A DNA stretch of 64,000 nucleotides from Phyto melanocephala (Eukaryota > Arthropoda > Insecta > Diptera > Rhinophoridae), in assembly GCA_941918925.1 (NCBI GenBank), contig OW799233.1, forward strand, positions 172,712,235-172,776,234, read 5' to 3'. The translations under genes were made by a program, and so were the position numbers. Shown here piece after piece: positions 47,901-58,700 of this stretch. Each line of letters begins with the position of its first letter. Position 1 is the stretch's first letter. Below the pieces are notes generated by a model that worked only from the letters and a program-made list of their open reading frames with translations, was not told the DNA's origin and did not search any database.

Positions 47901-48436
47901 TATTTTTAGAATTATTGCATAAAGTCGAATACATTTATAAAGACTCGTTGGAAACACATAATCCGGTTAACGACTATAGAGAACTTATGTGGTCACTGCT
48001 GCAACACAATGCTGAAAAGGTACGAAAATTAGCAGCAAAATGTTTGGTAAGATCCCATGAATTTCGTATAGAATTGCCAGAAATGTTGCTGCAAATAACT
48101 AAAATATTATTTTCAATTAAAAATGAAAATTTCTTTGAAGGACTTACATATACCCTGCAAGAGGGTATGTTAAAATTACAGCATGAATCTCAGCATATAA
48201 TAGCTCAACCGCTTTACGAGGAAATAGAACAACAAATTAAACAAAGTTTGCAAGATACTTTTCCTCGTCGTCAGTTACCATACAAATTTTTCACTTTATG
48301 TAAATTATGGGATTTATTAAAACTCTTAGAATGCACAGATTTAAAGAAATGCCTAACAGAATTAACACAACCCCAAAACAAAGTAAATATATTGTTTGGC
48401 TATGATTTATGGCTGGAACGCATACAAACGGCATAA
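44883..48436 (+). CDS. Thada: THADA family protein (tRNA 2'-O-methylation scaffold)
   Basis: Large HEAT/ARM-repeat protein. The family (yeast Trm732, human THADA) partners the FTSJ1/Trm7 methyltransferase for 2'-O-methylation of tRNA position 32. In flies, Thada has also been linked to SERCA and fat storage. Exons 44883-44969 and 45035-48436 give 1,162 aa plus stop; the ATG is in AAG ATG A context and the single 65-base intron is CAA|GTAGCT..TTTTTTAG. The key signature is the DUF2428 box: TTRRGAGFSIMFLHIV near residue 820, then RPLLKKAVKNLL and NPEWTVCNAALQLFGAIVPK. The N-terminal half is helix-rich and poorly conserved. The protein is much shorter than human THADA (about 1,950 aa); whether this is the normal fly length or the start is missed cannot be settled here. 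Confidence 0.87.
45035..48436 (+). CDS. Thada: Thada exon 2 (main exon)
   Basis: A single 3.4 kb open frame from the acceptor ATTTTTTTAG to TAA, starting QLQHYIGDQSNVEHLLLHIT. All recognisable THADA/DUF2428 sequence is in this exon. Confidence 0.9.
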   Translation, partial: QLQHYIGDQSNVEHLLLHITAVIDKELSSIDEHSSLQYNQVVVNVAFRSYYLLLKNNNLDDRYYGEFIKDNFKEDLLHQKNLVKLQHIILTNPILVLDEKYVLKQLVKAFIKAVDSNHVSLMSILKALNLLSKKFPKLYFDMQLSLDYIYFCLQSNQTGMRDECMTLLQFVCLNRCLALQYIQIVLNFWPWTNRNKLFVLGSILNNYSLKEFLKECKLPMEDFFLGLRSTLSYRNMLAPSQSVVRALSGQKSNDLLEMAVNILTLGNKKELFNFHAQWFSRIQQKDELFGMLQQKQEIALFIENSSVYLMDNEHSYRLILIFSMFSKQVFTLSKLHFFKLSTELLTNCFQYDTECQLLIFKFIVENLSNFAVEDCMEFVESFLRIHSTVDNAQFRNAMLSKMPNIINYISKTFCKLCLNSYQTSSLGSSILNFFVHLQKDIEKGIISEIYQPKIFSLKLLDILLKSLYTETVTKNSKNCCVSQNQQLGIFLKEHKVFDKYIMAMRLIELLNDPLGFDDALDLIVALLKVIKPQEIVISLALDLSQRACCLPDVDRCNLSFLYARVVVQNCQNEDDLKEFFKIIYDNLQEKFVKFDKDPLMTCKSEGHLFGLINVLYEIMEFRPDLCALELSNVLKLVEEIQILIIKKLNVAVVENAEVILTAASFEDMDKSLEILVSQSAYVPEDKNVCRKYLLMTFWLTLKASCDLASSMACYEVKNKSLSENRCNFLQRCLQVIVMVLTKCRHKGAIEAAGVAIGKLTKAITSHLDESTDEFNLLHSCLAQLYKVQEKNVSTTRRGAGFSIMFLHIVKNEEHRGRPLLKKAVKNLLNPPANSKNSAADLNCDRVEALYLHFLCVLVKDTELREAMCKYYNEIMMAAVKQIDNPEWTVCNAALQLFGAIVPKIVGQKQANEFEDSLLWEPSEVTFSEISRKLPKACVYILNYCLAKKSYTRSIILFLELLHKVEYIYKDSLETHNPVNDYRELMWSLLQHNAEKVRKLAAKCLVRSHEFRIELPEMLLQITKILFSIKNENFFEGLTYTLQEGMLKLQHESQHIIAQPLYEEIEQQIKQSLQDTFPRRQLPYKFFTLCKLWDLLKLLECTDLKKCLTELTQPQNKVNILFGYDLWLERIQTA

Positions 48437-48494
48437 TTATTTTTCTTAACAAAAATATCAAACAAAGGATATTATTGAAACGTTTTTAATTTTT

Positions 48495-48500
48495 AATAAA
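48495..48500 (+). promoter_or_regulatory. Thada: Poly(A) signal of Thada
   Basis: AATAAA 59 bases after the Thada stop, inside the 280-base gap to the convergent bigmax stop. Confidence 0.55.
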
Positions 48501-48716
48501 ATACCTGTTTAGACCAAATATATATAGTAATTTAATAAGTAATTATTATTAATTAATAACCTTCTTAGTCCTTTCGATTTTTCAATAAAACGTTAAAAAA
48601 TTATAAAGAATAGTAATTAAAGTATAGTATAGTAATTATAAGCTATGCAAATTCCTTACTAAAATCGTATTTGTTTCCTTTTATATATACAATTTGCTTG
48701 ATCATTGTTGTATAGA

Positions 48717-48953
48717 TCAACTAAAACTATCACTGTCTTGTTGATCCATATTCATACTTTGTTGTTGCTGCTGTTGTAATTCTTGAACTTGATTAACGTG
48801 CATTTGTTGCAAAGTACGACTTAAAATATTTCTTAATATATGAGGCTTGCAATATTCCTCCAGCCAAGGTATTACCCCTGTAGTTAACTGTTTGAAATTG
48901 TCCATGGGAATGTGCTGGAAAGTCTCAAACATTTCATCCATTACAGCTTGAAA
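48717..48953 (-). CDS. bigmax: bigmax exon 4 (C-terminal dimerisation domain)
   Basis: The acceptor follows a run of T on the minus strand. It reads FQAVMDEMFETFQHIPMDNF through VNQVQELQQQQQQ to DSDSFS and TGA at 48719-48717. Confidence 0.88.
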   Translation of the reverse strand, partial: FQAVMDEMFETFQHIPMDNFKQLTTGVIPWLEEYCKPHILRNILSRTLQQMHVNQVQELQQQQQQSMNMDQQDSDSFS

Positions 48954-50187
48954 CTAAAAAAAAAAAAAAAATACCAAAAAAAAGAACATTAGTAGAATTA
49001 TCGAATTTTTATATTCACACATTTTAATGTCTTTTAATTTTAAGAAAGATTTTCTATAAATAATTATAGATAGAAATAAATACAAATAGCCAATAAAAAA
49101 AACTACAAAAATGTTCAATAAAATTACATTTATAGTATAAGAATATTATGATTATTTCGAAATAAAGTGGGATAAACTTTCTCCTGGAATATACATATGT
49201 AGGTAAATACCAATAATTAAATTTTTCAGATACAGTTTTCAATAAGAAATTTAATCTTTGTAATTGATTGGCCTAGGGTGGCTTTTTATATTACATTTTT
49301 ATATAAAAACAGATTTCATTGTTTTCAATTAATTATTCAATTAAATTATATTTCAATTAATTATTTATTAAGTTAATAGTACAATTGGCCATAAGCACTT
49401 TAAAAATGACATTAAGTGTAAATAATAGTTTCAGTAACTTTCAATGAATACATATTTCGGTTATAAACAATTTTCTCTTTAATCTACTCACCACTTGGAA
49501 TTTGGCCTCATCTGTTAAACGTGCTTCTTCGGGTCCCGGATTTGCTTGCTGATGTTGCAGCATATGTTCATAACTATTTTGTATGATACGTAAAGCGATC
49601 ACTTCTTTTTGCAAAGCCGCACTGTCCTCCTCTTGCTTTTTCTTTTGCTGATTCAAATAACCTATATAGTCGATTGATTTCTGCAAAATCAGCGCTTTAC
49701 TAAGTTTGTAACCTGAAGCCGAATCATTTTGCTGGCAAGTAGGCACCAGTTCTTGTAAGCTGTCATATCCCTTCTTAATGGCATCACGTCTTTTCTGTTC
49801 GGCTTGAGTATGAGCCTCACGCCGTCGCTCTTTGTAGCTTAAAGTAGAAGTAGCGGAAGAACCACCACGACCACTACAATTATCACCGCTATCATCGTCA
49901 TCATCTGGAAAATAAATACATTATAAGAGCTCACATTGAAACATTGTTTAACAAACCTGTATTGTGTGGTGATGAATTGGGCGTATGTATACTGCCTGCA
50001 CTGCTACATCTAGAATAATGTTTAATGCTTTCCTTACTTTCTACATTTGACGTATCTTGTTCCATCATTGTTGCGCTATAATCTTCCTGACCACGACCTA
50101 AAAATAAACAGAACTAGAATTAGTCTGTTTTTGCGTTGTTTCTATATAAAGGTTTTTACATAAATCAGTTTTTTGATGCTCCGCCAT
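48717..50187 (-). CDS. bigmax: Bigmax, Mlx-family bHLH-leucine zipper factor
   Basis: Nuclear partner of Mondo (MondoA/ChREBP); the dimer binds carbohydrate response elements and drives sugar-responsive genes. Minus-strand exons: 50187-50160, 50097-49957, 49904-49492, 48953-48717; together 819 nt, 272 aa plus stop, phases agree. Residues 57-61 are an Asp run. From about 82 the basic region reads ERRREAHTQAEQKRRDAIKK, then helix 1 GYDSLQELVP, helix 2 KLSKALILQKSIDYIGYL and a zipper (QQKKKQEEDSAALQKEVIAL). The Mlx-type C-terminal dimerisation domain follows (FQAVMDEMFETFQHIPMDNF, then WLEEYCKPHILRNIL), ending in a short poly-Gln. The match to human MLX is clear across bHLH-Zip and the C-terminal domain. 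It is tail-to-tail with Thada, 280 bases apart. Confidence 0.92.
49492..49904 (-). CDS. bigmax: bigmax exon 3 (bHLH-Zip)
   Basis: The acceptor is TTTTCCAG. It encodes the Asp run, basic region, both helices and the zipper through PEEARLTDEAKFQV; the donor is GTG|GTGAGT. Confidence 0.9.
49957..50097 (-). CDS. bigmax: bigmax exon 2
   Basis: The acceptor is TTATTTTTAG. It reads RGQEDYSATMMEQDTSNVES, then KESIKHYSRCSSAGSIHTPN and SSPHNT. The Ser-rich, acidic N-terminal region ends at the G|GTTTGT donor. Confidence 0.82.
50160..50187 (-). CDS. bigmax: bigmax exon 1 (28 bases)
   Basis: ATG GCG GAG CAT CAA AAA ACT GAT TTA T, then donor GTAAAA. The initiation context (AAAAATGGCG) is good and the phase fits exon 2 (T+GT gives Cys). 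A later in-frame ATG pair in exon 2 is the alternative start. Confidence 0.65.
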
Positions 50188-50497
50188 TTTTTAATGTGTG
50201 TTTATTTAGTCAGTAAATTGTAATTTGATTAGTGTTTACGTTATTACAGTCATATCTTTTATATATTGCTGTAATTTTCCATTTTATTCTGATTTGTTTT
50301 TCAAGTACAGCCACAAACATCAATCAGCTGATTAGCAAAATTAAAGTTCATAAATTTTTTGACATTTGTCATAGATTTAAACAAGATATTCTTCCAATGC
50401 GAATTAACATCAGATGATGCTACGAAGACAACTGATTGTGTTATATTCGTATTATTTTTAACGGCATAATGTCAAAGGTTGTTTATACTTGCATTAT

Positions 50498-50811
50498 CTA
50501 CGGTCTACACCAGCTATCGATTTGTTTGAACAACGAACAATTTTTTGTGCGTACATGAATTTGCCTGGTGTGGACCGCTGTTGTCAATGTTTTGTTCTTG
50601 TTCAAACAGCGTTGTCAGAACAATTGTTCGAACAACGATGTCTGATATTAAAAGGCATTTTGAATATGAAAGAAAGAGACGACACATAAAAATACCAACA
50701 AAATACTCTTTATACGTTTTCTCCATATCAAAGAACATGAACAATTTTTTGACAGTTGCTCTGCCGACGTTTTGTTCTAGTCTAAACAAATCGATGGCTC
50801 GTCAAGACGTA
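50498..50811. mobile_element. MITE with CATCGATTTGTTT inverted ends
   Basis: The left end CTACGGTCTACACCAGCTAT, then CGATTTGTTTGAAC is mirrored imperfectly at 50775-50811 (GTCTAAACAAATCGATGGCT, CGTCAAGACGTAG). Internal GTTCGAACAACGA motifs repeat. A smaller relative is at 60138-60257 and a lone end near 25192-25225. The target duplication is not clear. Confidence 0.6.
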
Positions 50812-51757
50812 GAGTTAATTTTTATTCGCGTTGGTTGAACATTTTTTTTTAAATTGCAAATTTGAAAAATTTTATGAAAATACTAATATTTGAGCAATAC
50901 CTTATTGGTAAATTAGTAAAATACAAGTTATAATTAGAAAAACCAATATTTTTAATGTTTTTAATTCAGAAGATACAAAATGTCTGTCATTTTGACCTAG
51001 TGGTTTTATTTTGTGAAAAATGTTTTAAAAATCACAAATGTGTGATCTAAACAAGCAGAATATACATATATAATAAATTAAAAATACTTTTCATGTAAAT
51101 TTATAAAAATAAAATATCAAATAAAATATTAAATAGACCTTACTTGGTACAATCATCAGATAACCCCACTAAGACATCTGAATTTTTTTCTTTACCTTAA
51201 AATCTGACTAAAATGTCAAATTTTGTTTATGCTTGTTAACTATAAATAAAAAATTGCGTATTTGCAAAGAAAAACAAAAATAAATACTGCTTGCAAATTT
51301 TGTAAACAAACCATTTGCTTTTTGCCATTTCAGTCGTTGTTTTCCAACAAAATGCATGTAGAAATTTTGTGTTGCAGAACTGAGGCTACTTGTTAATTGT
51401 ACCATGTGTAAAAGGAAACTTTTTTTGTGTTACGGAGGTGGAAATGTCAGCATTAAATTAAAAGAAATGTGAAGTTTTTTTTACTTCCACTTTTAATAAA
51501 GTTAAATTATTTACATTTTAATATGTATCTCGATTCAGATGTGAAAACTTTTACTGCTTTCGTAAAAATATTCCACTTGGCTAATATCGGATTAAAATTA
51601 AATATTCCTAAATATATGCAATATTAATCAAATTCAAAAGTACACAAGTTTATAAAAATATGTTAAGCCAGATCAACATTAAAATTATTTGAGAGCTTTT
51701 GTTTCTGCATTGTAAATATTACATATATTATGAAATATTTGCCATTAAGCAAGGCAT

Positions 51758-51959
51758 ATTTATTCATCAGGTAATTGCAGTTCGGAGAGAATTTTTTGTT
51801 TATATTTTTTATATATGAAGTTTGACATTTGAAATAAATTAGAAAAGAGAGAAAATTGTTTTTTATTTATGCATTTTGATAGCTGAAATTTAAAATAAGT
51901 GTTGAAAAAAATAATCAGCTGGCGAATCAAGAGTACCTGATGAATAAATATGCCTTGGC
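51758..51959. mobile_element. MITE, CAAGGCATATTTATTCATC family, copy 2
   Basis: 202 bases with near-perfect ends CAAGGCATATTTATTCATCA and TGATGAATAAATATGCCTTG, flanked by the 9-base direct repeat GCCATTAAG on both sides. The body (GCAGTTCGGAGAGAATTTTT, GAAGTTTGACATTTGAAATA) is almost the same as copy 1 at 36886-37098, so both moved fairly recently. Confidence 0.82.
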
Positions 51960-52134
51960 CATTAAGTAACATTATTGTGAGTAGACAACGCCACAACTCA
52001 AATACAACAAGGTCGCATTCATGTTACATTGGCGTAAATATTACACGGAAAAAAATTACTACAACGACACCACAATAAGGCTGAATGTATTTGTAAGTTT
52101 AGGTAACTCCATAAATAGAAAAGTGAAATGTTCC

Positions 52135-52290
52135 ATGGTACACTTATACAACGGGCGGTGCCAGCCCAGCTGATTATTTTGTTCTGGAGTATGTCACACT
52201 ACATATTTAAAAAAATTTATTCAACTCCGGATTTTCGGCTCTCTTTTTTTTATGTATGAAGTTTGACAATTTCCGGAGTTGAAATAATTT
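52135..52290. repeat. Dispersed repeat shared with 36417-36560
   Basis: GTACACTTATAC, GGGCGGTGCCAGCCCAGCTG, TTCTGGAGTATGTCA and ACTACATATTTAAAAAA, then CAACTCCGG with an inverse CCGGAGTTG about 50 bases on. Its class is unknown. Confidence 0.5.
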
Positions 52291-52713
52291 TCAATTTTTT
52301 TTTTAAATATTCTGGAAGAAGGTTAATAACTCGTAATCTTAACGTTTCCCAGAATGTTACCACTTAAAAATTTCTTCTTGTTTGTCTATATTCTATCTAC
52401 CTGTATAAATTTTTAAATTTGGAGTTTCGTTGGCAAACTAAATTTAAGCAAAATAATATTTGTTGATAGAAGGCTTACTATATAGATATGTATATTAAGA
52501 AATAATATAAAAATAAATCTTAATGAATTTTCTGCAAAAATGTTATATATTAATAAAGTTTTTTTAAACCTTTAAGGACCATTAAAAATATATTTATGCA
52601 TGTTTAAAGTTTCATATTCATTGGGAATGCTTTTAATGTGGCAACATTCATTCTCTGTTTTGGATACATCATTTTCTCACGTACTTTTTGTTCATCATTT
52701 ATTAAGTGACAAG

Positions 52714-52775
52714 ATGGCGATTGAGACGAATAAGCTTTTGCTGTCCACACAGCAGGAAAAACCAAATCATTATAC
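52714..52775 (+). CDS. unk: unk exon 1
   Basis: ATG GCG in GACAAG ATG GCG context, a strong start. Reads MAIETNKLLLSTQQEKPNHY and ends AC|GTAAAT. Confidence 0.75.
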
Positions 52776-55700
52776 GTAAATAAAGAATAAAATTTGTGAA
52801 ATTTTGCAATAACTAATTGTTTTTATTAAATTGAACATCTCTTCTCTATCAGATACCTAAAGGAATTTCGCGTTGAGCAGTGTCAATCCTTTCTTCAACA
52901 CAAATGCAATCAGCACCGTCCGTTCGTATGCTTCAATTGGCATTTTCAAAATCAAAGACGCCGCAGACCTATACGAAAACGTGATGGTACATTTAATTAT
53001 AGTGCTGATAATTATTGTACAAAATATGATGAAACTACAGGAATATGTCCAGATGGAGACGAGTAAGTACTAAGTTAAAATCTGAAAATTTCTAGCGGCA
53101 GGAAATTGCGTATTATAAAATACGAACCGAACAACAAAAAGAGCAGGAGTCTGGTTAGCAAAAAGTGTTAGAATTTGTGTATATGTATGAGTGTTGCGCT
53201 TGTATGATTTAAAAGTTCGGATATATGTAATAAGTGAAGAAAACGTTATTTTTATTATGGACTTTTTTCTTTATGATACTGGTAGATATGTTGCATTTTT
53301 TTACATGTAGCTACTTATAAATTGATAATGCTTTATTTATTATTTGTTTATTTTGAAGTCTTGTTGCTTTCGTTACTTTTACGCATTTATATTTTGTTTG
53401 TATTTTTCGTTTCTTTTTCTCTATTTTGTTTGGTTTACTTCGTTGCGTTGTTTTTATTTTTTTTCTATTCAATTTAGCCGCATCCTATTTACTCCAATAA
53501 TTTGCAATTGGATTTTCTATCTCTTTCCAATTGGCTTCTTTTTGTATATTTTCTTTATTACGTTATTCTTTTTCTTTTGTATCACAACAAAACTGACGAA
53601 ACAGTGCTGCCACATCGTTAGAGTGTGTTTTGTGTAACATAAAATAACATATCACCTCCATATCACCTCTATATTTTTTCTGTTTAGAATTAATATAGAA
53701 CTTAATGAATGACTTAAAAAATGTTTAAAATATGTAAAAAAAAATATTTAATTAATTATTCAAGGGTACATTAACACTTTGTTCATTACTAGTATTTGTG
53801 GATTTAATATAAACAAGAATTCGATTTACCTATTAATATAATATATTGAACTGTTCTTGTTTATTTTCCTTGTTTTTTTTTATAAATTTAAATTCCTTTC
53901 TATGACATCTTTATATTTTTCTATTTTGAAAAAGTAAAATGCAAACATAAAAATTTTTTATGTATGTAATATATACTCCCTTTTCATTACAAAATGGCAA
54001 ATCCAAAATTAGGAAAGCACAAAACCCAAAAAATTTGCTCAAAAACTATAGTTACTAATATTTTTTAAGTTTTTAGACTATTTTATGGATTATTAATTTA
54101 TTTAATTAAAAACTAGAAAAAACGAAAATAATTGAATATTTTCTTTTTTGTAAAACATTTTAAAATTAGTTTTAATTATCTTAATTTTAGTTGCCCGTTT
54201 TTGCATCGAACCGCTGGCGACACAGAGAGACGTTATCACTTGCGTTATTATAAAACATGCATGTGCGTGCATGATACTGATAATCGTGGCTATTGTGTTA
54301 AAAATGGGCAACATTGCGCCTTTGCTCATGGTGCCCAAGATCAAAGACCACCCGTATATGACATTAAAGAATTAGAAGCATTACAAAATGCTGAACTAAC
54401 ATTAGACGGAGCAAATGCTCAGAATGCATTAGATAAAGAAAGAAATTTAATGAATGAAGATCCTAAGTGGCAGGATACCAACTACGTATTGGCTAATTAC
54501 AAAACAGAGCCATGCAAAAGGCCACCCAGATTGTGTAGACAAGGATATGCTTGTCCACAATATCATAACAGCAAAGATAAGAGACGTAGTCCTCGTAAAG
54601 TTAAATATAGGTAAGAGAATGTTAAAGTTAAAAGAAAAAAATATTAAATTCATATTTATATTTGCGTACCGTTTTCATAGATCAACACCATGTCCCAATG
54701 TTAAGCACGGCGAAGAATGGGGAGAACCTAGTAATTGCGAGGCCGGTGACAATTGTCAATATTGTCATACTCGCACGGAACAACAATTTCATCCGGAAAT
54801 TTACAAGTCTACCAAATGTAATGACGTCCAACAGGCTGGCTATTGTCCTCGTAGTGTTTTTTGTGCATTTGCTCATGTTGAACGTAAGTATTCAACTAGT
54901 TTTTCTCTCATTTTCCTATACACATTCTCTGTGTATTTATTTTCATTATACATATGTACATGTTTATACATAAATATTGGGAGAAAACTTGAGTGTATGT
55001 TTGCCGTCTTTGTTCTTTTGTGTCGATAAAAATCTCTTAACGAATGCAAAAACATTTTTAACTTGCATATACATATCGATTGTCACAAGTGAAAGGCCCT
55101 AATTCGTATTATTTACGAAATTGATTTTTTTTTAGTGAGACATTTCACACAAACAAACCTTTAATGCAACACAAATTTAATGCAATAGTATCAAAAATAA
55201 CGGTTTTCTAGAATTTTACAAAAGAACAAAAAAAAAAAATACATTATGATAATATAGTTTTATTAAGTTTATTTACTTCTTCTGTAAACTTTAAATTTTT
55301 TTGAGTGGGGATTTTTTACCTGTGATCGTCGATATGTACATATGTACAATCACTTACAAAGAAAATGTCATATCTAAAAGAATGAAATTAATATTTTAAG
55401 CAATTATAATAGTTGAGAGAATACCTAAGTTTTGCATTGGCACTATATAATTCAATATTGAAGCAGCAAAATGAGATTGTTAAATTTTAATTATGGCTTT
55501 TTTTATTTTACAAAATAGTTTATATAATTTCTCCATATTAAACCCTGAAGAATCTACCCATTTTTGGTAGCCAAAAATTTATTTCAAGCTTAATAATAAG
55601 AACAAAATATTTACAAAATACATATGTATATTCGGTTATATGTACGTATGTATGTATGTATGTACTTTGATTAAAAATTATGAAAATGTTAAATATGCAT

Positions 55701-58700
55701 TCGGTTTTGCTCCCCTTATATTTATGTTATTTTATTTTTATATTTTCTACATACATATGTAAACTTTTCCCAATTGGTGTGCTTTTTTCCACAACCATTT
55801 TTTTTTTATAAAAATACTTTAAATTTATACCTTTCCTACAAAGTCGATCTTGTTTATCTAGGATATTCTTTCGACCTTTGCATCAAAATTTGTTGTCTTA
55901 TTAAGGTTTTAATTTAAATATCTTAGATTATATTTGAAGGTTTTGGTTTTTATAGCATAATTAAATTATTTTCTATAACTTGTGTGTTATTTTTATTTTC
56001 AATAAATGTGATGTCCTTTTTTCCATGAAAACGAAAACAATTTCGACAGAGGTCCAAAATTTTTCAGAAATTAGCTGCAACTGCATAACTATCAAATATT
56101 TATAAATACATTCTTCTATCACTTTTTATTTATTTATTTAAAGTTTTGGTTAACTAGCATCTGGCCATAATCGGTCACAAGCTTCTACTAAAAAATGAAA
56201 ATGATAAAAACCAAAATTTTAATCAAGACATATTTATTCAACAGATATCTTGATTCGTCAGCTGATTATGTTTTTCTTTACTTAATTTGAATTTCAGCTG
56301 TCAAAATCCATAGATAAAAACAATTTTCTCTTTTCTCTCATTTAGATATTTATAATGTCAAAATTTATAAAAAAAAAAAAATATATAAACAAACATTTTC
56401 TTTTCGAAATGCGGTTACCTGATGAATAAATATGTCCTGATTATAAAAAAATGCTCTCCTACATTATCAATAGTTGTTTTATGAATTATTTATAAATAAA
56501 TTTTATGCTTTCCCAATGTGGTAGCGAAATTTTGGAATAAAATAAAATTGTTTTTATAAAAAACTGATCTTAAGCATAATAAATAAAACAACTATTGATG
56601 ACAGTAAAAATGATCGAAGACATTTATTTAATATTTTTCTAAAATAAAGGGTCCGCCAAATAACTTTTTTTTTTGAAAATGCTATAAAAAAAAGTGTAGC
56701 TTCGGCTGTGTGGAATGTAGCGCCGTCTTATTGAAACCAAATGTTGCCAATATCCTCCTCTTGAATTTGACTACTGCCACTGCTTGCTCATTTTCGAAGA
56801 AAAATGGCGCAATTATGCCTCTGGACCAAAATCCGCACCAAACAGTGACAGTGTATCGGCTTTTCAATGTAAGCGTGCGGGTTTTCTGTGCCCCAAATGC
56901 GACAATTTTGCTTGTTTACATACTCGCCAAGATCAAAATGAGCTCCATCTGAAAATATAATTTTTTTGGCAAAATCGGCCAAAGTAATGTCGCAACATTT
57001 ATTTCCCAGCGTTGTTCAAGCGTATACACAACCATATTCGTTCAGCGGAAGGATAACACAAATTATCTATCAAATCAGACGCTAGTTGAAAAAAAAAACG
57101 TTAGATGGCGGACCCTTTATAAATAGAAAATCATAACTTAAAAAAACGTGTAATAGTCTATATTCGGCCCTGCCGAATTTTATATATCCTTCACCACCAT
57201 GTTTTGACATACTCTAATAATGAACTTATTGTAGCGTAGCCTTTGCACATGATGCTTGTTCGATTGATGAATGAAAAAGTCAGTATATAGCGGCCGATGG
57301 TAAGGCCAGCATCGTTTTTAACAATGATCGTAATGGTTTTAATTTTTATTCAGCAAATTATTAATCATTATTTTTTAAGCAAAAAGTAAAAATTGAAAAG
57401 TTACTGTTTTTTTTAAGCACAAAACAAATCATGAAAAGTAACTGTTATTATCCAAGCAAAAAATAAAGCACAGAAATTTATATTTTTTTGTTTAATAAAT
57501 TTTAAACAAATAAAAATTAAGGCTTGTTAAGGTCTGTGGTGTTCTACTTTTTCTTGAAGCATTTTCTCTTCCATTATGATATTTTTGGTTTGAAATTGGC
57601 AAAATAATTATTATCTGAAGTGTCTGGTTTTTAAAGAAGTACGTACCAATGTCCGTTTTCTGAATATAATGTTATCTTAATATACACTCGAGGAATATCA
57701 TCACAACAAATACGACAGTTATGTTTTATTCATCGCTAAACAAAATTCGCTTATGATAGTCTGGTGCAACAGCAAACTTGTTTTGGGTTCATTCACCGAT
57801 TCTACGCCTTGCTCTTCATGTGCCAGTCTATTCATATTGAAATGCCGAACTAAACTTAACATAAATCACTTGACAGCTGACATATGTCTAAATTAACACT
57901 ATTAACAGTTTTAACTATTTTTAAAGAGCTACCAAAAAAGCTTTTAACTAAATGTGAATTCACCCATTTGTTCTGAACAAAATTTTTTCCGGAGAATAAC
58001 ATTTTTTACTGAGAGTTTTCTGCAGAACGATTCACCCATTTAAGAAAATTTGTCCGAAAAAACAAAGCTGCCATATAATATAAAAATGCAAACAGTTGTA
58101 CAAAGTGGCAGAACCGCTAGCAAACTATGTAAATAAATACAAACGTAAATTATTTCATTAAAATATATGTGAAGAAAATGTCGGATAGAAGAAAACTAAA
58201 GTTATTATTTTTGATTGAAGTGCATAAAGTCAATTTGTTTGACAAAGAAATTTATAAAAAAAAATCGAAAATAAAAAGAGTCGCAGTGAGAAAAATCTTA
58301 AAAGAAAGAAGATCACACGGTTTATTTCACACATTGGTTGCTGATATGCAACTTAATGACGTGGAGTCCTTTATAAATTTTCACCGTATGGATTAATTAA
58401 TTTTTGAGCAATATTTTCATTAAATTCCATTTTAATTGTTAATTTTCGGCAAAAACATTTTTAAAATAAATGTACTGACACTGTGCGATGTGGCAACCAA
58501 ATTCAATTTTCATGTAAATATTGAAAAAATATGGCATCCCAATTCAGTTTCTTCTGAATAAGAATTAAAATTAACCAATTCAAGAAAAAACTTTCTGAAC
58601 AAAATAATATCTCTCTCTCTCTCTCTCTCTCTCAAAAGTAAAACGTCAAACTCAATATAAAAAATTTGTTCTGAACTAAAATTTTATGGGTGAATCCAAC

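Larger units (their letters stand above)
50188..52713. other. Intergenic region between bigmax and unk
   Basis: 2.5 kb between the divergent bigmax and unk starts. Apart from the MITEs at about 50498-50811 and 51758-51959 and the repeat at 52135-52290, I see no gene-like sequence; both promoters must lie here. Confidence 0.55.
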
